Source of the DNA: Anaerolineales bacterium
GTDB lineage: Bacteria > Chloroflexota > Anaerolineae > Anaerolineales > Villigracilaceae
Reading direction: 5' to 3'
Length of the DNA stretch: 41,072 nt
Assembly: GCA_016789365.1 (NCBI GenBank)
Contig: JAEURH010000023.1
Span: forward strand, 1-41,072
Shown here: in pieces, positions 8,620 to 16,846 of the stretch
Numbering within the stretch: position 1 is the stretch's first letter
How the letters are laid out: each line of letters starts with the position of its first letter
The notes under the pieces: model-generated
Seen by the model: only the letters and a program-made list of their open reading frames with translations
Databases searched by the model: none
What the model was told of the DNA's origin: nothing
Translations under genes and position numbers: made by a program

Positions 8620-9120
8620 TTACTTTAATCCTCGTTCAATCGTTTCACGATGTTCAAGAAAATGTTCTGTAGTATCGCCCAACACCCATAATAAGATAGG
8701 ACGTTTTTCTGGGTCATCTTCACGACGTGGCTTTAACAAATCTTCATACGACATTGATTCTAAACGCGCCTCTAGTTGACCGTACACTTGATTCAGCTTC
8801 GTCATCATTTCTTTTCGCGTTAGGTTTTTGTTTTTATCAAATAATATTGGATTAATCACTTCAATTTCCCATTCAGGCAATTGCTCTTTTGAAATTCCAA
8901 TCACTTCATGAGCAGGCTTTTTATCTATATGATATCCCAATAAAATATTCATCCACTCTGCTAAATGCGCCAAATTATCTTTTGGTGACCATCCACCTGA
9001 ATCAGGTTTGGTCATTTGTTCATCTGTCAAAGATTCGGCTAGGTCAATTAATAACTTCCATTCCTTTTTAATTTCAGACATTAATTCTTTTTTATTGCTC
9101 GGCATCCATTGTTCGGTCAT
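8620..9120 (-). CDS. DinB/ClbS-like four-helix protein
   Basis: A 166-residue protein resembling the DUF1706/ClbS-DfsB branch of the DinB superfamily. Characterised members are four-helix-bundle proteins; ClbS protects against the genotoxin colibactin, and other DinB relatives are metal-dependent thiol S-transferases. The segments seen are MPSNKKELMSEIKKEW at the start, the helix GGWSPKDNLAHLAEWMN with a conserved His, and a C-terminal TTEHFLEHRETIERG whose spaced histidines could bind metal. Substrate is unknown and self-protection is only a family analogy. It stands alone between map and a HEPN/MNT pair, all on the same strand. Confidence 0.75.
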   Translation of the reverse strand: MTEQWMPSNKKELMSEIKKEWKLLIDLAESLTDEQMTKPDSGGWSPKDNLAHLAEWMNILLGYHIDKKPAHEVIGISKEQLPEWEIEVINPILFDKNKNLTRKEMMTKLNQVYGQLEARLESMSYEDLLKPRREDDPEKRPILLWVLGDTTEHFLEHRETIERGLK

Positions 9121-9140
9121 GTTTTTATCTCTATTAAAAA

Positions 9141-9524
9141 TTATTTAAGAATTTCTTTCGTTTGTTCAAGAAAACTTTCTGCAACCTTTACTGAACGGAT
9201 TGCTTCTCCCTCTGGCACATGCTCAGACACACCATAATCTCCAACGCCTCGAATTTCAAACAGCCAATTTAGGTTTTTCCCTTCTTCTTTACTTAGTTTT
9301 CCTGTTTTCACAAAATGCTGGTGAATTAAAGCAATTACGCCGCTATGCTTACTTGTATCAAGACCTTCACTTAATAACAAAGCACTGGCGGCATAAAAAG
9401 CAGAGTAATAAGCACGAGCCGCGGCTATATCAAAATATTCTTTTTCAATTAAATCTTTAGCGGCTTGTAAATTGGTTTCTGCTCTCTCTAAATTAGCAGA
9501 TATTTCTTTAGATTTATCTTTCAT
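9141..9524 (-). CDS. HEPN domain protein (putative toxin of a HEPN/MNT pair)
   Basis: An all-helical HEPN protein of 127 residues. In HEPN/MNT (type VII) toxin-antitoxin modules the HEPN partner is an RNase toxin, neutralised by AMP transfer from the nucleotidyltransferase. Seen here are the helix AAARAYYSAFYAASALLLSEG (as AAARAYYSAF, residues 34-43) and, near residue 92, RGVGDY, the R-x4-Y form of the HEPN motif; the His of the classic R-x4-6-H motif is absent. Whether RNase activity remains is therefore uncertain. Its ATG overlaps the stop codon of the upstream nucleotidyltransferase (TAATG), which implies translational coupling. The order, antitoxin first, is usual. Confidence 0.85.
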   Translation of the reverse strand: MKDKSKEISANLERAETNLQAAKDLIEKEYFDIAAARAYYSAFYAASALLLSEGLDTSKHSGVIALIHQHFVKTGKLSKEEGKNLNWLFEIRGVGDYGVSEHVPEGEAIRSVKVAESFLEQTKEILK

Positions 9525-9841
9525 TAAACTTTCACGCCCTCTCTCCTTGCGTTGCGATACAAAGATAGATTCCCCATCTCAAAATCATTATACAAAACTG
9601 GTTTTGCAGAAATTAATTGTTCTGATTCAAGTTGGGTTGGATACAAAACATCTACAAGTTGACGAAGTTCAACAAAATAGTCGAAAGGTTGGTCAAGTAA
9701 AACAAGCAAGTCAATATCACTATCTGGAAGAGATTCTTTTCTTGCCATTGACCCATACAAAACAACACCCTTTAATCTTTGGCCATATACTTTCGTAAGG
9801 GCTTCTTTACACTTTCGGATGACTTGCTCTGAATTACTCAT
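9524..9841 (-). CDS. MNT-type nucleotidyltransferase (putative antitoxin)
   Basis: A minimal DNA-polymerase-beta-like nucleotidyltransferase of 105 residues. The catalytic GS-x10-D-x-D motif is exact: Gly30-Ser31, then ten residues, then Asp42-Ile-Asp44 within YGSMARKESLPDSDIDLLV. This is the motif of MntA antitoxins, which AMPylate the HepT toxin. ATG 9841 begins MSNSEQVIRK; a longer in-frame start at 9982 would run back through tmk and is rejected. The stop codon overlaps the HEPN start. The pair sits as an insertion between tmk and the ClbS-like gene with a repeat at its upstream edge. Confidence 0.88.
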   Translation of the reverse strand: MSNSEQVIRKCKEALTKVYGQRLKGVVLYGSMARKESLPDSDIDLLVLLDQPFDYFVELRQLVDVLYPTQLESEQLISAKPVLYNDFEMGNLSLYRNARREGVKV

Positions 9842-9878
9842 AAAAATTATTATACAGCAAGAGACCTTCGACTTGTGA

Positions 9879-9898
9879 CCCTTCGACAGGCTCAGGGC
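9879..9898. repeat. Short repeat reading CCTTCGACAGGCTCAGGGC
   Basis: A 20-base element (9879-9898) of a kind widespread in bacterial genomes as a mobile, intergenic palindrome-like repeat. Here it overlaps the last codons and stop of tmk, so the element seems to have supplied the tmk 3' end. Confidence 0.5.
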
Positions 9899-10515
9899 AA
9901 CGCCTTCAACCTCCCAACAACCACTTTCCTTAATTCTTCCTGTACAGACTTCCATTCTTGATCCGAATTCACAACAACCCATCTCTTCGGCTCTTGCTTG
10001 ACCATTTCTAAATAACCATTTCTTACACGCTTATGAAATTCAACTGTATATGCATCCAAACGATTCCATTCCACTTCATTTTGAGTTTTTCTTTTCATAC
10101 CCACTTCAATATCTAAATCAAGCAAAATGGTTAAGTCTGGATTTAATCCGCCAGTTGCATACTTAACTAAAGAACGAATTTCATCTAAGTTTTGTTGATG
10201 TCCATACCCTTGATAAGCAATTGTCGAATCATAATATCGGTCTGAAATCACAATTTCTTTGTCTGCTAATCTCGGCTTGATGACTTGTTCCACAATTTGA
10301 GCACGTGCAGATTGATATAACAACGTCTCCGTGCGCGGGTGCATTTCCGCATTTTTCATGTCATGCAAAATATCGCGAATCTGCTCGCTGATAGATGTGC
10401 CGCCCGGTTCACGGGTTGGGAATACGACATGTCCCTGCTCGCGCAGATGTTCCACGAGATGCGGGATGTGAGATGTCTTGCCAGAGCCTTCGGGTCCTTC
10501 GAGAGTTATGAACAT
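9892..10515 (-). CDS. tmk: Thymidylate kinase
   Basis: Phosphorylates dTMP to dTDP. The 207 residues fit the family. The P-loop GPEGSGKT is at residues 6-13, REPGGT follows (near 36-41), and the DRYYDSTIAYQGYG substrate region and LDLDIEVGMKRK are intact. ATG 10515 starts MFITLEGPEGS, the usual N-terminus. A promoter with a 17-bp spacer places the predicted transcription start exactly on this A, consistent with leaderless translation; no Shine-Dalgarno site is seen. The last residues and the TGA stop lie within a repeated element, so the C-terminus may differ from that of relatives by a few residues. Confidence 0.96.
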   Translation of the reverse strand: MFITLEGPEGSGKTSHIPHLVEHLREQGHVVFPTREPGGTSISEQIRDILHDMKNAEMHPRTETLLYQSARAQIVEQVIKPRLADKEIVISDRYYDSTIAYQGYGHQQNLDEIRSLVKYATGGLNPDLTILLDLDIEVGMKRKTQNEVEWNRLDAYTVEFHKRVRNGYLEMVKQEPKRWVVVNSDQEWKSVQEELRKVVVGRLKALP

Positions 10516-10521
10516 TATGGA

Positions 10522-10550
10522 AGTATAAATTAGACAAGAAAACAAGTAAA
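10522..10550 (-). promoter_or_regulatory. Promoter of tmk (leaderless)
   Basis: Minus strand: -35 TTTACT (10550-10545), 17-bp spacer, -10 TATACT (10527-10522). The start expected seven bases downstream of the -10 falls on 10515, the A of the tmk ATG. Confidence 0.6.
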
Positions 10551-10556
10551 CAGTTA

Positions 10557-11063
10557 CTATGTATCGTCTCTAACCCATTCTTCTACAATTTCTTCTAAAT
10601 CTTCTTCTAACTCACATAATGCTAGTGGAGCAGGATTTTCCTCCTCTGAACCACAAAAAATAAATCCGTAGTGCCAAATTTGTTTATTTACCCCATCGAT
10701 ATTTACAGTTAATGTGATTGAAGCTAAATCAGTAGGTCCAGCAATATATTTATCGTTTAAAGAATAAAAATCTGCTTTTTTGAATTGAGTTAACAAGCTA
10801 CTGACTTCTTCTTGAGAAAGAAATTTAATTTGCATTCCTTGCGTTTTGACAAAATCTATACCTTCATATACAACTAAGCCACTTCCATAAATAATCATAT
10901 TATATATTGGGCAAGGACCAAAACATGGCGATCTTTCAAATTTTATGATCACTTCTTGATTGTTCGAAGTAAAAGGTAATCTATTGCTATAAGAACGAAT
11001 CCCTAAAACTACTACAATACATAAAACGATTAACGAGGAACTCACTAATAATTTTCTATTCAA
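10557..11063 (-). CDS. Membrane-anchored DUF6438-like protein
   Basis: A 168-residue protein of unknown function. The N-terminus has one hydrophobic segment (LLVSSSLIVLCIVVVLGI, about residues 5-22) that would anchor it or serve as a signal peptide. The outer domain contains FERSPCFGPCPIYNMIIYG and GLVVYEG, the Cys-x3-Cys-Pro-x-Tyr pattern I associate with DUF6438. An acidic C-terminus (ELEEDLEEIVEEW) follows. The start is a TTG at 11063 with GGGAG upstream; no ATG precedes the hydrophobic segment. It is flanked by tmk and, upstream, by a perfect 16-bp palindrome, so it probably forms its own unit. Confidence 0.65.
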   Translation of the reverse strand: MNRKLLVSSSLIVLCIVVVLGIRSYSNRLPFTSNNQEVIIKFERSPCFGPCPIYNMIIYGSGLVVYEGIDFVKTQGMQIKFLSQEEVSSLLTQFKKADFYSLNDKYIAGPTDLASITLTVNIDGVNKQIWHYGFIFCGSEEENPAPLALCELEEDLEEIVEEWVRDDT

Positions 11064-11083
11064 GATTATGACTCCCTAAGATC

Positions 11084-11116
11084 AGACAAAGAAACAAACA
11101 GTTTGTTTCTTTGTCT
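11084..11116. terminator. Long perfect palindrome, likely terminator
   Basis: AGACAAAGAAACAAAC (11084-11099) and its exact complement GTTTGTTTCTTTGTCT (11101-11116), between the AAA-R3H gene (ending 11124) and the DUF6438 gene. The stem itself is T-rich. It probably ends the AAA-R3H transcript, although no long T-run follows. Confidence 0.55.
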
Positions 11117-11123
11117 CCTAATA

Positions 11124-12716
11124 TTATTCCCTAAATATTCTCACATGCCGTCTCGGTTCTTTGCCATACGAATGAGAAACCAATTCTGCTTTGCGAGCCA
11201 TCTCATGTTGAAGCCTGCGTACTAATGAAGGACCAGGTGGTAAATCTACCCAGCGTTCACCATTCAAAACAGCGGCAATGGCTTGTTGTGTTTCACTACG
11301 TACATCATCCATCGTGTCACGTGGTGTGTGTTCGGTTAAGTTATACAAGTCACCGATGAATTGTTCTACTTGCGAAACGGAATTCGCACGCAATACATAA
11401 ATCGGCATGCCGCGAGATTCAGCATCAATCACAGTTTGTTCGCGGTTGCGATAATACGTTCGCAATGTCACCAATACATCGGCTTCGTTCACATCCGCAA
11501 CCACAACGGCAGGCACACCGAGTCGCTTGGCGGCTTGCATGAGCCTGTTACGAGCCACACCATACGCAAAAATTTTTACGGTTTGTAACTTTGTTCCATT
11601 GTTATTAATCACTGGCGGATTAATTGATTCGGAGCGAAGATTCGGCTTGGGTTCAGGAACAACTTGACGCTTAGAACGAGGCGTGGTTTTTGTCGCTTCT
11701 GACTTAATTTTAGCGGGTGCTGTTTTCTCAATCACCACTTGGCCCGATTCATCTCGCGTGCGAATCTCTGGTGGCATGGGAACATCACGCAATAACGAAT
11801 CCACCGCCGACATAATATCAAGATGAACTGCAAAACGTTCGCGATGTTGAATTTCAATCAACACATCAAACGTTGGTGGCGCACGTCTTTCCAAAACAGT
11901 TTTTTGCGTGCCACGTCTGCGTGCTTCTTCATCAGAAAGAGTCACGGCTTCAATACCACCGACCAAATCACTTAAGGTTGGGTTGAGCAAAAGATTATCA
12001 AGTGTTTGACCATGCGCCGTGCCGATGAGTTGTACACCACGTTCTGCAATAGTACGCGCGGCGAGTGCTTCAAGCTCACGTCCAATTTCATCAATGACGA
12101 TAACTTCGGGATTATGATTTTCAACCGCTTCAATCATCACTTCATGTTGTTGCGTTGGAACTTTCACTTGCATACGACGTGCTTTACCAACCGCAGGATG
12201 TGGCACATCACCATCGCCACCAATTTCATTGGATGTATCAACGATGACAACACGTTTATTTTCTGCAAGAATACGCGCGGCTTCACGGAGTAATGTTGTT
12301 TTACCAACACCAGGTCTTCCGAGAATCAAAACGGATTTTCCTGATTCGATAATATCTTGAATAATATCTACGGTTCCGTAAACGGCGCGCCCCACACGGC
12401 AAGTTAAACCAACAATGGCACCACGTCTGTTACGAATAGCAGAGATGCGATGAAGGGTACGCTCCATACCCGCGCGATTATCGGCATCAAAATCTCCGAT
12501 GCGTTCGGTGATATGGTCAATTTCTGTGCGTGTGATTTCTTTATCAGATAATGAAATTTCGTTTTCAACAAAACGTGCGGCAGGCAAGCGCCCCAAGTCA
12601 ATGACGATTTCGATTAACTTGTCACTGTTGTTGGCTTTTTCAACTGCATGACGCAGATTGGCTGGAAGAACATCTAAAAGGACATCGAGGTCATCTGTAA
12701 TTTTATGTTGTGTCAT
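11124..12716 (-). CDS. Ycf45/SpoIIIAA-like AAA ATPase with C-terminal R3H domain
   Basis: A 530-residue cytoplasmic ATPase. The N-terminal helical part (1-100) precedes a RecA/secretion-type ATPase core: Walker [10 protein letters not shown] at 133-141, [15 protein letters not shown] at 160-174 and Walker B VIVIDEIG at 205-212. The [14 protein letters not shown] segment follows. A low-complexity linker (about 325-380) leads to a domain of the Ycf45 type and then a C-terminal R3H single-stranded nucleic-acid-binding motif, Arg500-x3-His504 in [13 protein letters not shown]. This matches the cyanobacterial and plastid Ycf45 family, whose exact function is unsettled; nucleic-acid-linked ATPase is the safe statement. 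A long leader of more than 200 bases precedes it. Confidence 0.85.
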   Translation of the reverse strand: MTQHKITDDLDVLLDVLPANLRHAVEKANNSDKLIEIVIDLGRLPAARFVENEISLSDKEITRTEIDHITERIGDFDADNRAGMERTLHRISAIRNRRGAIVGLTCRVGRAVYGTVDIIQDIIESGKSVLILGRPGVGKTTLLREAARILAENKRVVIVDTSNEIGGDGDVPHPAVGKARRMQVKVPTQQHEVMIEAVENHNPEVIVIDEIGRELEALAARTIAERGVQLIGTAHGQTLDNLLLNPTLSDLVGGIEAVTLSDEEARRRGTQKTVLERRAPPTFDVLIEIQHRERFAVHLDIMSAVDSLLRDVPMPPEIRTRDESGQVVIEKTAPAKIKSEATKTTPRSKRQVVPEPKPNLRSESINPPVINNNGTKLQTVKIFAYGVARNRLMQAAKRLGVPAVVVADVNEADVLVTLRTYYRNREQTVIDAESRGMPIYVLRANSVSQVEQFIGDLYNLTEHTPRDTMDDVRSETQQAIAAVLNGERWVDLPPGPSLVRRLQHEMARKAELVSHSYGKEPRRHVRIFRE

Positions 12717-13050
12717 ATTTTAAGTTTCTATGTAAGTTTCAGGTTGAAGGTTGCAAGTTGCAGGTCAATCTGAAACGTGAAATGCAAAAAGAGGAAAGAA
12801 GAAAGAGGCGCGCGAAATCTGCTCGCGGCTTGGGTTTTGCAAAAGGGGGAATTAGAAGAGAGAAATGTTGAACATGGCGAAATACCTGCCTTGTTAGTGG
12901 AATGTGGCGCGCCGAGGGATTGGTCACGTCCACAGATATTATAGCAGGGTGGCGGTTAACAGAGAATTAAAGAGTTATATTAATTTTTTCAAGGTTTTAC
13001 CACAGAGACCACGAAGAACACAGAGGGATAAACTAAAAAACTCTGTGAAC
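12717..13050. other. Non-coding leader and repeat region upstream of the AAA-R3H gene
   Basis: A 334-bp gap. On the minus strand a -10 TATAAT (12943-12938) lies 220 bases before the gene start, with a poor -35 (TTCTCT), giving a possible long leader. The leader includes GC-rich hairpins (GGCGCGCC near 12906 and CGCG arms near 12810-12826) and, close to the gene, GTTTCAG/CTGAAAC arms enclosing GTTGAAGGTTGCAAGTTGCAG-like simple sequence (12735-12775). Next to the other gene (12992-13052) is a decayed repeat of the CCACAGAGACCACGAAG kind with CACAGAG/CTCTGTG arms. A 64-codon minus frame here has odd composition and no support. I recognise no known RNA. Confidence 0.5.
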
Positions 13051-13875
13051 CTATGGGTTTGCGAACTTTTTATGCCAATTTTTCAACACTAGATATGCCA
13101 CTGGCAAGCCGATGTTTAATCCAGAAATGCGGATATTTTTCCCATCTTTTGAATTGAGTGAAATGAAATATTGTTTCCCACCTCTACGGGTGCGAGTGTG
13201 AGCGAAAAATATAGAAGCAACATCGTTTGCCGAAAAATTCTTTTCACCCAGCAGATACTTAACTTGCAAGTTATTATTTTCTATTGTCAGAGATTGTGGG
13301 CTGGAAAGAAATGTCCACATAAAGAAAATGAGAAAAAAGGCAATGAAAGCCGCAGAAAGTAATGAATCGGATGAAAAATCTGACATCATAAAAAAGGCGA
13401 TTATGATGCCTGCAAACAAAAGCCCAATGGCAAAGAATCCAAGATACGAAAAAAGTCCGCGACGCATTTCGCTAAACTCTTGATGAGAAAAAATATCAGC
13501 GCGTTTTTGACCGATAATTTCTATAATTTCTTCAATGCCGGGCAAGCGTGAACTAATGGAAACTGTCGTATCTTCACTATGTAATTTGATTCCGCTTCCT
13601 GTACCAGAAGCGCGGTTAATTTCCGTCCACCTTAATGTTTTGGGAATAAAAAGATAAGAAGAGGTAATTTCATCTTCTGTGATAGTGACTTTTGACGTGT
13701 AAGAAAAAAGCGAAATTAAGAAGGCAATTCCAAACAAACCCAAGATAGGAATGATGAACCATAAATCTGCTAGAGTATTCGACACAAAAAATATAATGCC
13801 ACAAGAAAACATCATCATAATAGCGGAAAGAAAAACGCCGAAAAGGGGTTGTTTGTAAACGCGTGGTTCGTTCAT
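13051..13875 (-). CDS. Membrane protein with two PH-like domains
   Basis: A 274-residue unrecognised membrane protein. Two hydrophobic hairpins are visible: the first near residues 10-60 (FGVFLSAIMMMFSCGIIFFV, then LWFIIPILGLFGIAFLISLF), the second around 145-200 (FFAIGLLFAGIIIAFF and SAAFIAFFLIFFMWTF). Each is followed by a stretch of alternating beta-like sequence, VTITEDEITSSYLFIPKTLRW and SLTIENNNLQVKYLLG, the pattern of bacterial PH domains of the YdbS/EbsC-like type. ATG 13875 has AGGAG 8 bases upstream; a start at 14016 lacks one and would overlap the divergent gene. A TATAAT at 13902-13897 is a likely -10. Function unknown. Confidence 0.6.
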   Translation of the reverse strand: MNEPRVYKQPLFGVFLSAIMMMFSCGIIFFVSNTLADLWFIIPILGLFGIAFLISLFSYTSKVTITEDEITSSYLFIPKTLRWTEINRASGTGSGIKLHSEDTTVSISSRLPGIEEIIEIIGQKRADIFSHQEFSEMRRGLFSYLGFFAIGLLFAGIIIAFFMMSDFSSDSLLSAAFIAFFLIFFMWTFLSSPQSLTIENNNLQVKYLLGEKNFSANDVASIFFAHTRTRRGGKQYFISLNSKDGKNIRISGLNIGLPVAYLVLKNWHKKFANP

Positions 13876-13939
13876 GCTTAATCTCCTATGGATTACATTA
13901 TAAATTAATATAGACTGAAACAATATAAAAATTGCTTCT

Positions 13940-13968
13940 ACGGCAGACCGTGGTCTGTGGTCAGCCGT
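13940..13968. repeat. Nested palindrome between divergent genes
   Basis: Outer arms ACGGC (13940-13944) and GCCGT (13964-13968) enclose a CAGACC/GGTCTG hairpin (13944-13957). It resembles the short repeats found elsewhere in this window, but no second copy with the same arms was seen. Confidence 0.5.
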
Positions 13969-14019
13969 CAAAATTATTTCCTCTTTATAATTCATCCTTC
14001 CGCCTGTATAATTCATTTC

Positions 14020-15255
14020 ATGTCATTTCCTGACGAACAAATACAACCTAGCGAAGCACCCCGTAGAAGACGCACCACACGCCGTTCATCTATCCCGACC
14101 GATGCAGAAGGTCAAGCCACGTTAATTGCCGCATTAGCAAGGCGGGCGTATCCATCCATTGAGTTATTTGTTTTTTCATTGGTTTGTGGTGCAATTTTAG
14201 GGCTAGGTTTTTTACTCGATTCACAAGCCGTATTATTGCTCGGCATTCTTGTTGCGCCATTAATGGTTCCGTGGGTAGGATTTTTACTTTCTATCCTCAC
14301 AGGCTCAGTCCGTTTTCTATTTGAAACAGTAATGGCGTTAATCATCAGTCTGATTTTGGTTTTCATTGGTGGGTTAATCGTTGGGTTTGTAACACTCGCA
14401 TTACCACAAATGACGCACGATAATATTTACATTCATACCCGCTTGTGGATTCCATCATTGGTTGTATTTGTCATTGGTGCAATTACATTAGTCGCATCTT
14501 TTGCACGTTCAGAAGAAAAACCATTTTTACCAAGTGTTATTATTGCTTACGCATTTTTTCTGCCTATCAATGCCGTTGGGTTTGGTATCAGTTCTGGTTT
14601 GCAAAATGTTTGGGTTCAAGGCTTAATCGTCTTTGGCTTTCATTTTGCATTTGCAAGCATTCTGGGTTTAATCACATTATTTGTTTTGAGATTAAGACCC
14701 TCTGCGGGGGGTATTGTCTTAAGTGGAATCACAATCTTGTTGTTTGCAGTGCTGATGTTGTTGGTAACAAGAACAGGTTCCACGTCAAGAAATGAAGCGG
14801 TGACGAATCTACCGCCTGCTACGCCTACGAATCAAACGCTTCTTACATCGACCCCCAGCCTGACTCTGAATCCCACATCGACTCCTCGCGTGAACACACC
14901 TACGCCCGGCACACCTAGCCCTGTTCCTGTAACGCTTGATATTACGTTACCTCCAAGTGAAACACCAACCATTACATTGACAATTCAACCCACGCCAACA
15001 TATGCGCGAATTCAAGCCAATGAAGGTGGCGGTGCAAACTTGCGCGAGGCGCCAGGTCCTGATGGTAAATATATAATGACTTTATTAAACGGCACAATTG
15101 TTGAAACGTATGGCGAGTTTGAAGTGGTAAGCAATATCACTTGGGCGAAAGTATATGCCACGTTGAATGGTCAAAAAATTGAAGGCTGGTTATTAGAATC
15201 AGTGATTGCCTATGCAACCCCTGCACCAAATTTTGGTGCAACCTCTACACCATAA
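14020..15255 (+). CDS. DUF389-like membrane protein with Thr/Pro linker and C-terminal SH3b domain
   Basis: A 411-residue composite protein. After a basic N-terminus (APRRRRTTRRSS) come about six to seven membrane segments (residues 46-250) with GLGFLLDSQAVLLLGILVAP, very like the DUF389 core. A Thr/Pro/Ser-rich linker follows (about 265-330: TNLPPATPTNQTLLTSTPS), then a bacterial SH3 domain: ANEGGGANLREAPGPDGKY, LLNGTIVETYGE and GWLLESVIAYA. The linker and SH3b would lie outside the membrane and could contact the cell envelope. ATG 14020 is preferred over an upstream in-frame start at 13957; TATAAT at 14007-14012 ends eight bases before it, so the mRNA may be leaderless. Function unknown. 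Confidence 0.72.
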   Translation: MSFPDEQIQPSEAPRRRRTTRRSSIPTDAEGQATLIAALARRAYPSIELFVFSLVCGAILGLGFLLDSQAVLLLGILVAPLMVPWVGFLLSILTGSVRFLFETVMALIISLILVFIGGLIVGFVTLALPQMTHDNIYIHTRLWIPSLVVFVIGAITLVASFARSEEKPFLPSVIIAYAFFLPINAVGFGISSGLQNVWVQGLIVFGFHFAFASILGLITLFVLRLRPSAGGIVLSGITILLFAVLMLLVTRTGSTSRNEAVTNLPPATPTNQTLLTSTPSLTLNPTSTPRVNTPTPGTPSPVPVTLDITLPPSETPTITLTIQPTPTYARIQANEGGGANLREAPGPDGKYIMTLLNGTIVETYGEFEVVSNITWAKVYATLNGQKIEGWLLESVIAYATPAPNFGATSTP

Positions 15256-15261
15256 GCTGGG

Positions 15262-15344
15262 GTGCGTCGCACTTTGATTAATAGAATAAATCTAAAGCAA
15301 AGATTCGTTTGCTAATAAAATTTTATCATTGTGGTGCGACGCAC
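15262..15344. repeat. Inverted repeat, GTGCGACGCA family
   Basis: GTGCGTCGCAC (15262-15272) and its complement GTGCGACGCAC (15334-15344). The spacer contains AAAGATTCGTTT, shared with the copy at 8554-8607. Each arm is itself a 5-bp palindrome round one base. Confidence 0.75.
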
Positions 15345-15373
15345 TTATTCAAAATTAAAAAGGAAAAATATAA

Positions 15374-16822
15374 ATGCCCATTCATTTTGGTACCGACGGC
15401 TGGCGCGCCGTGATTTCAGATAGTTTTACATTTAGTAATTTACGCATGGTTTCGCAAGCCATTGCTGATGCAGTTGCTTCAGAACATTGGGATAAATCAG
15501 ATACGGTTGATACAAAAAAAATTGTGATTGGATTCGATACTCGCTTCCTGTCTGACCGTTTTGCTGGGGAAGTAGCCCGGGTGCTTGCGGCTAATGGGTT
15601 TACTGTTTTATTAGCCCAATCCGATTCACCAACGCCTGCCATTTCTTATGCTGTTAAAAATAATAATGCCATTGCTGGCGTGATGATTACTGCATCACAT
15701 AATGCACCACGTTATAACGGTTTGAAATTAAAAGGCGGTTTTGGTGGTTCTGCTTTGCCAGAACAATGTCGCCGTGTGGAAGTGTATATCAATGACAATG
15801 AAGAGCAAGCACGTGGTCCGAACTTAATGGATTTTCAAAAAGCGCGCGAGGCGGGTTTGATTCAGAAATTTAATCCATTGCCTGCTTATTTTGAACATTT
15901 GAGAAAATTAATTAATACCGACATTATTGCTGAAAATCCACAACGCTTTGTGGTGGATGCTATGTACGGCTCTGGACGTGGCACGATTAAATCTTTCTTG
16001 CAAGGCACAGGTTGTGAAATTTACGAAATTCGTAATGAAATGAACCCTGGCTTTGGTGGCGTGCATCCAGAACCAATTGCAAAATATTTAGGTCCGTTAG
16101 CAAGTGCTGTGAGTTCTGGCTTTGGCAATTTTGGCGTAGTGACAGATGGCGATGCCGACCGAATCGGTGCGATGGATGAACGTGGCAACTTTGTTGACCC
16201 ACATAAAATCATGGCATTATCTTTGAAATATTTGGTTGAAAAGAAGAAAATGTCTGGCGCGGTTGTAAGAACAGTTTCTACAACGCGTATGATTGATAGA
16301 TTAGCAAAACGATATGGTTTGAAATTATATGAAACGCCTGTCGGTTTTAATCACATTGCCGATTATATGATGCAAGAAGATGTATTAATCGGTGGTGAAG
16401 AATCAGGTGGCATTTCATTCAAAGGACATATCCCTGAAGGTGACGGTCCGATTATGGGATTGTTGTTAGTAGAAATGTTGGCTGAATCTGGCAAGTCACT
16501 TGGTGAAATGGTAGATGATTTACTCAAAGATGTCGGTCCTGCTTTATACGAACGGGCAGATTTACGTTTGAGTCGTCCAGTAGCCAAAGCAGAAATGGTA
16601 GAGTTTCTTACCAAGCAAGCACCAAAAGAAATTGGTGGTGAAGCGGTAAGTGAAATTAGTCAGCGTGATGGCGTGAAATATATTATGGGTGATGATTCAT
16701 GGTTATTGATTCGCCCATCAGGTACAGAGCCTGTGTTGAGAGTTTATGCTGAAGGTAGAACGCAAGAGATGGTGAAGGCTTTGTTAGGGTATGGGAAAAA
16801 AGTTGCTGAGAGTGTGGTGTAA
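15374..16822 (+). CDS. Phosphoglucomutase/phosphomannomutase family protein
   Basis: An alpha-D-phosphohexomutase of 482 residues that interconverts hexose 1- and 6-phosphates. All four domain signatures are present: FGTDGWRA (5-12), the phosphoserine loop TASHN (Ser108), the metal loop DGDADR (258-263), the sugar-binding GEESGG (341-346) and the phosphate-binding RPSGTEP (447-453). Substrate preference (glucose or mannose) cannot be fixed from motifs. It would feed glucose-1-phosphate to the glgC product encoded 10 kb away and sugar-nucleotide precursors to the glycosyltransferases at the window end (inference). An AAGGA lies about ten bases upstream of the ATG. Confidence 0.93.
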   Translation: MPIHFGTDGWRAVISDSFTFSNLRMVSQAIADAVASEHWDKSDTVDTKKIVIGFDTRFLSDRFAGEVARVLAANGFTVLLAQSDSPTPAISYAVKNNNAIAGVMITASHNAPRYNGLKLKGGFGGSALPEQCRRVEVYINDNEEQARGPNLMDFQKAREAGLIQKFNPLPAYFEHLRKLINTDIIAENPQRFVVDAMYGSGRGTIKSFLQGTGCEIYEIRNEMNPGFGGVHPEPIAKYLGPLASAVSSGFGNFGVVTDGDADRIGAMDERGNFVDPHKIMALSLKYLVEKKKMSGAVVRTVSTTRMIDRLAKRYGLKLYETPVGFNHIADYMMQEDVLIGGEESGGISFKGHIPEGDGPIMGLLLVEMLAESGKSLGEMVDDLLKDVGPALYERADLRLSRPVAKAEMVEFLTKQAPKEIGGEAVSEISQRDGVKYIMGDDSWLLIRPSGTEPVLRVYAEGRTQEMVKALLGYGKKVAESVV

Positions 16823-16846
16823 AAAGAACATTTTATTTAAGTGGTG

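Noticed and set aside
9842-9982. N-terminal extension of the MNT gene
   Set aside because: It would read through the tmk end and a repeat; the family start matches ATG 9841.
12739-12933. A 64-codon minus-strand gene
   Set aside because: GTG start, no ribosome site, odd composition and overlap with simple repeats; more likely a leader.
13957-14019. Longer start for the DUF389-like gene
   Set aside because: The extra residues look like translated leader, and TATAAT lies inside the stretch.
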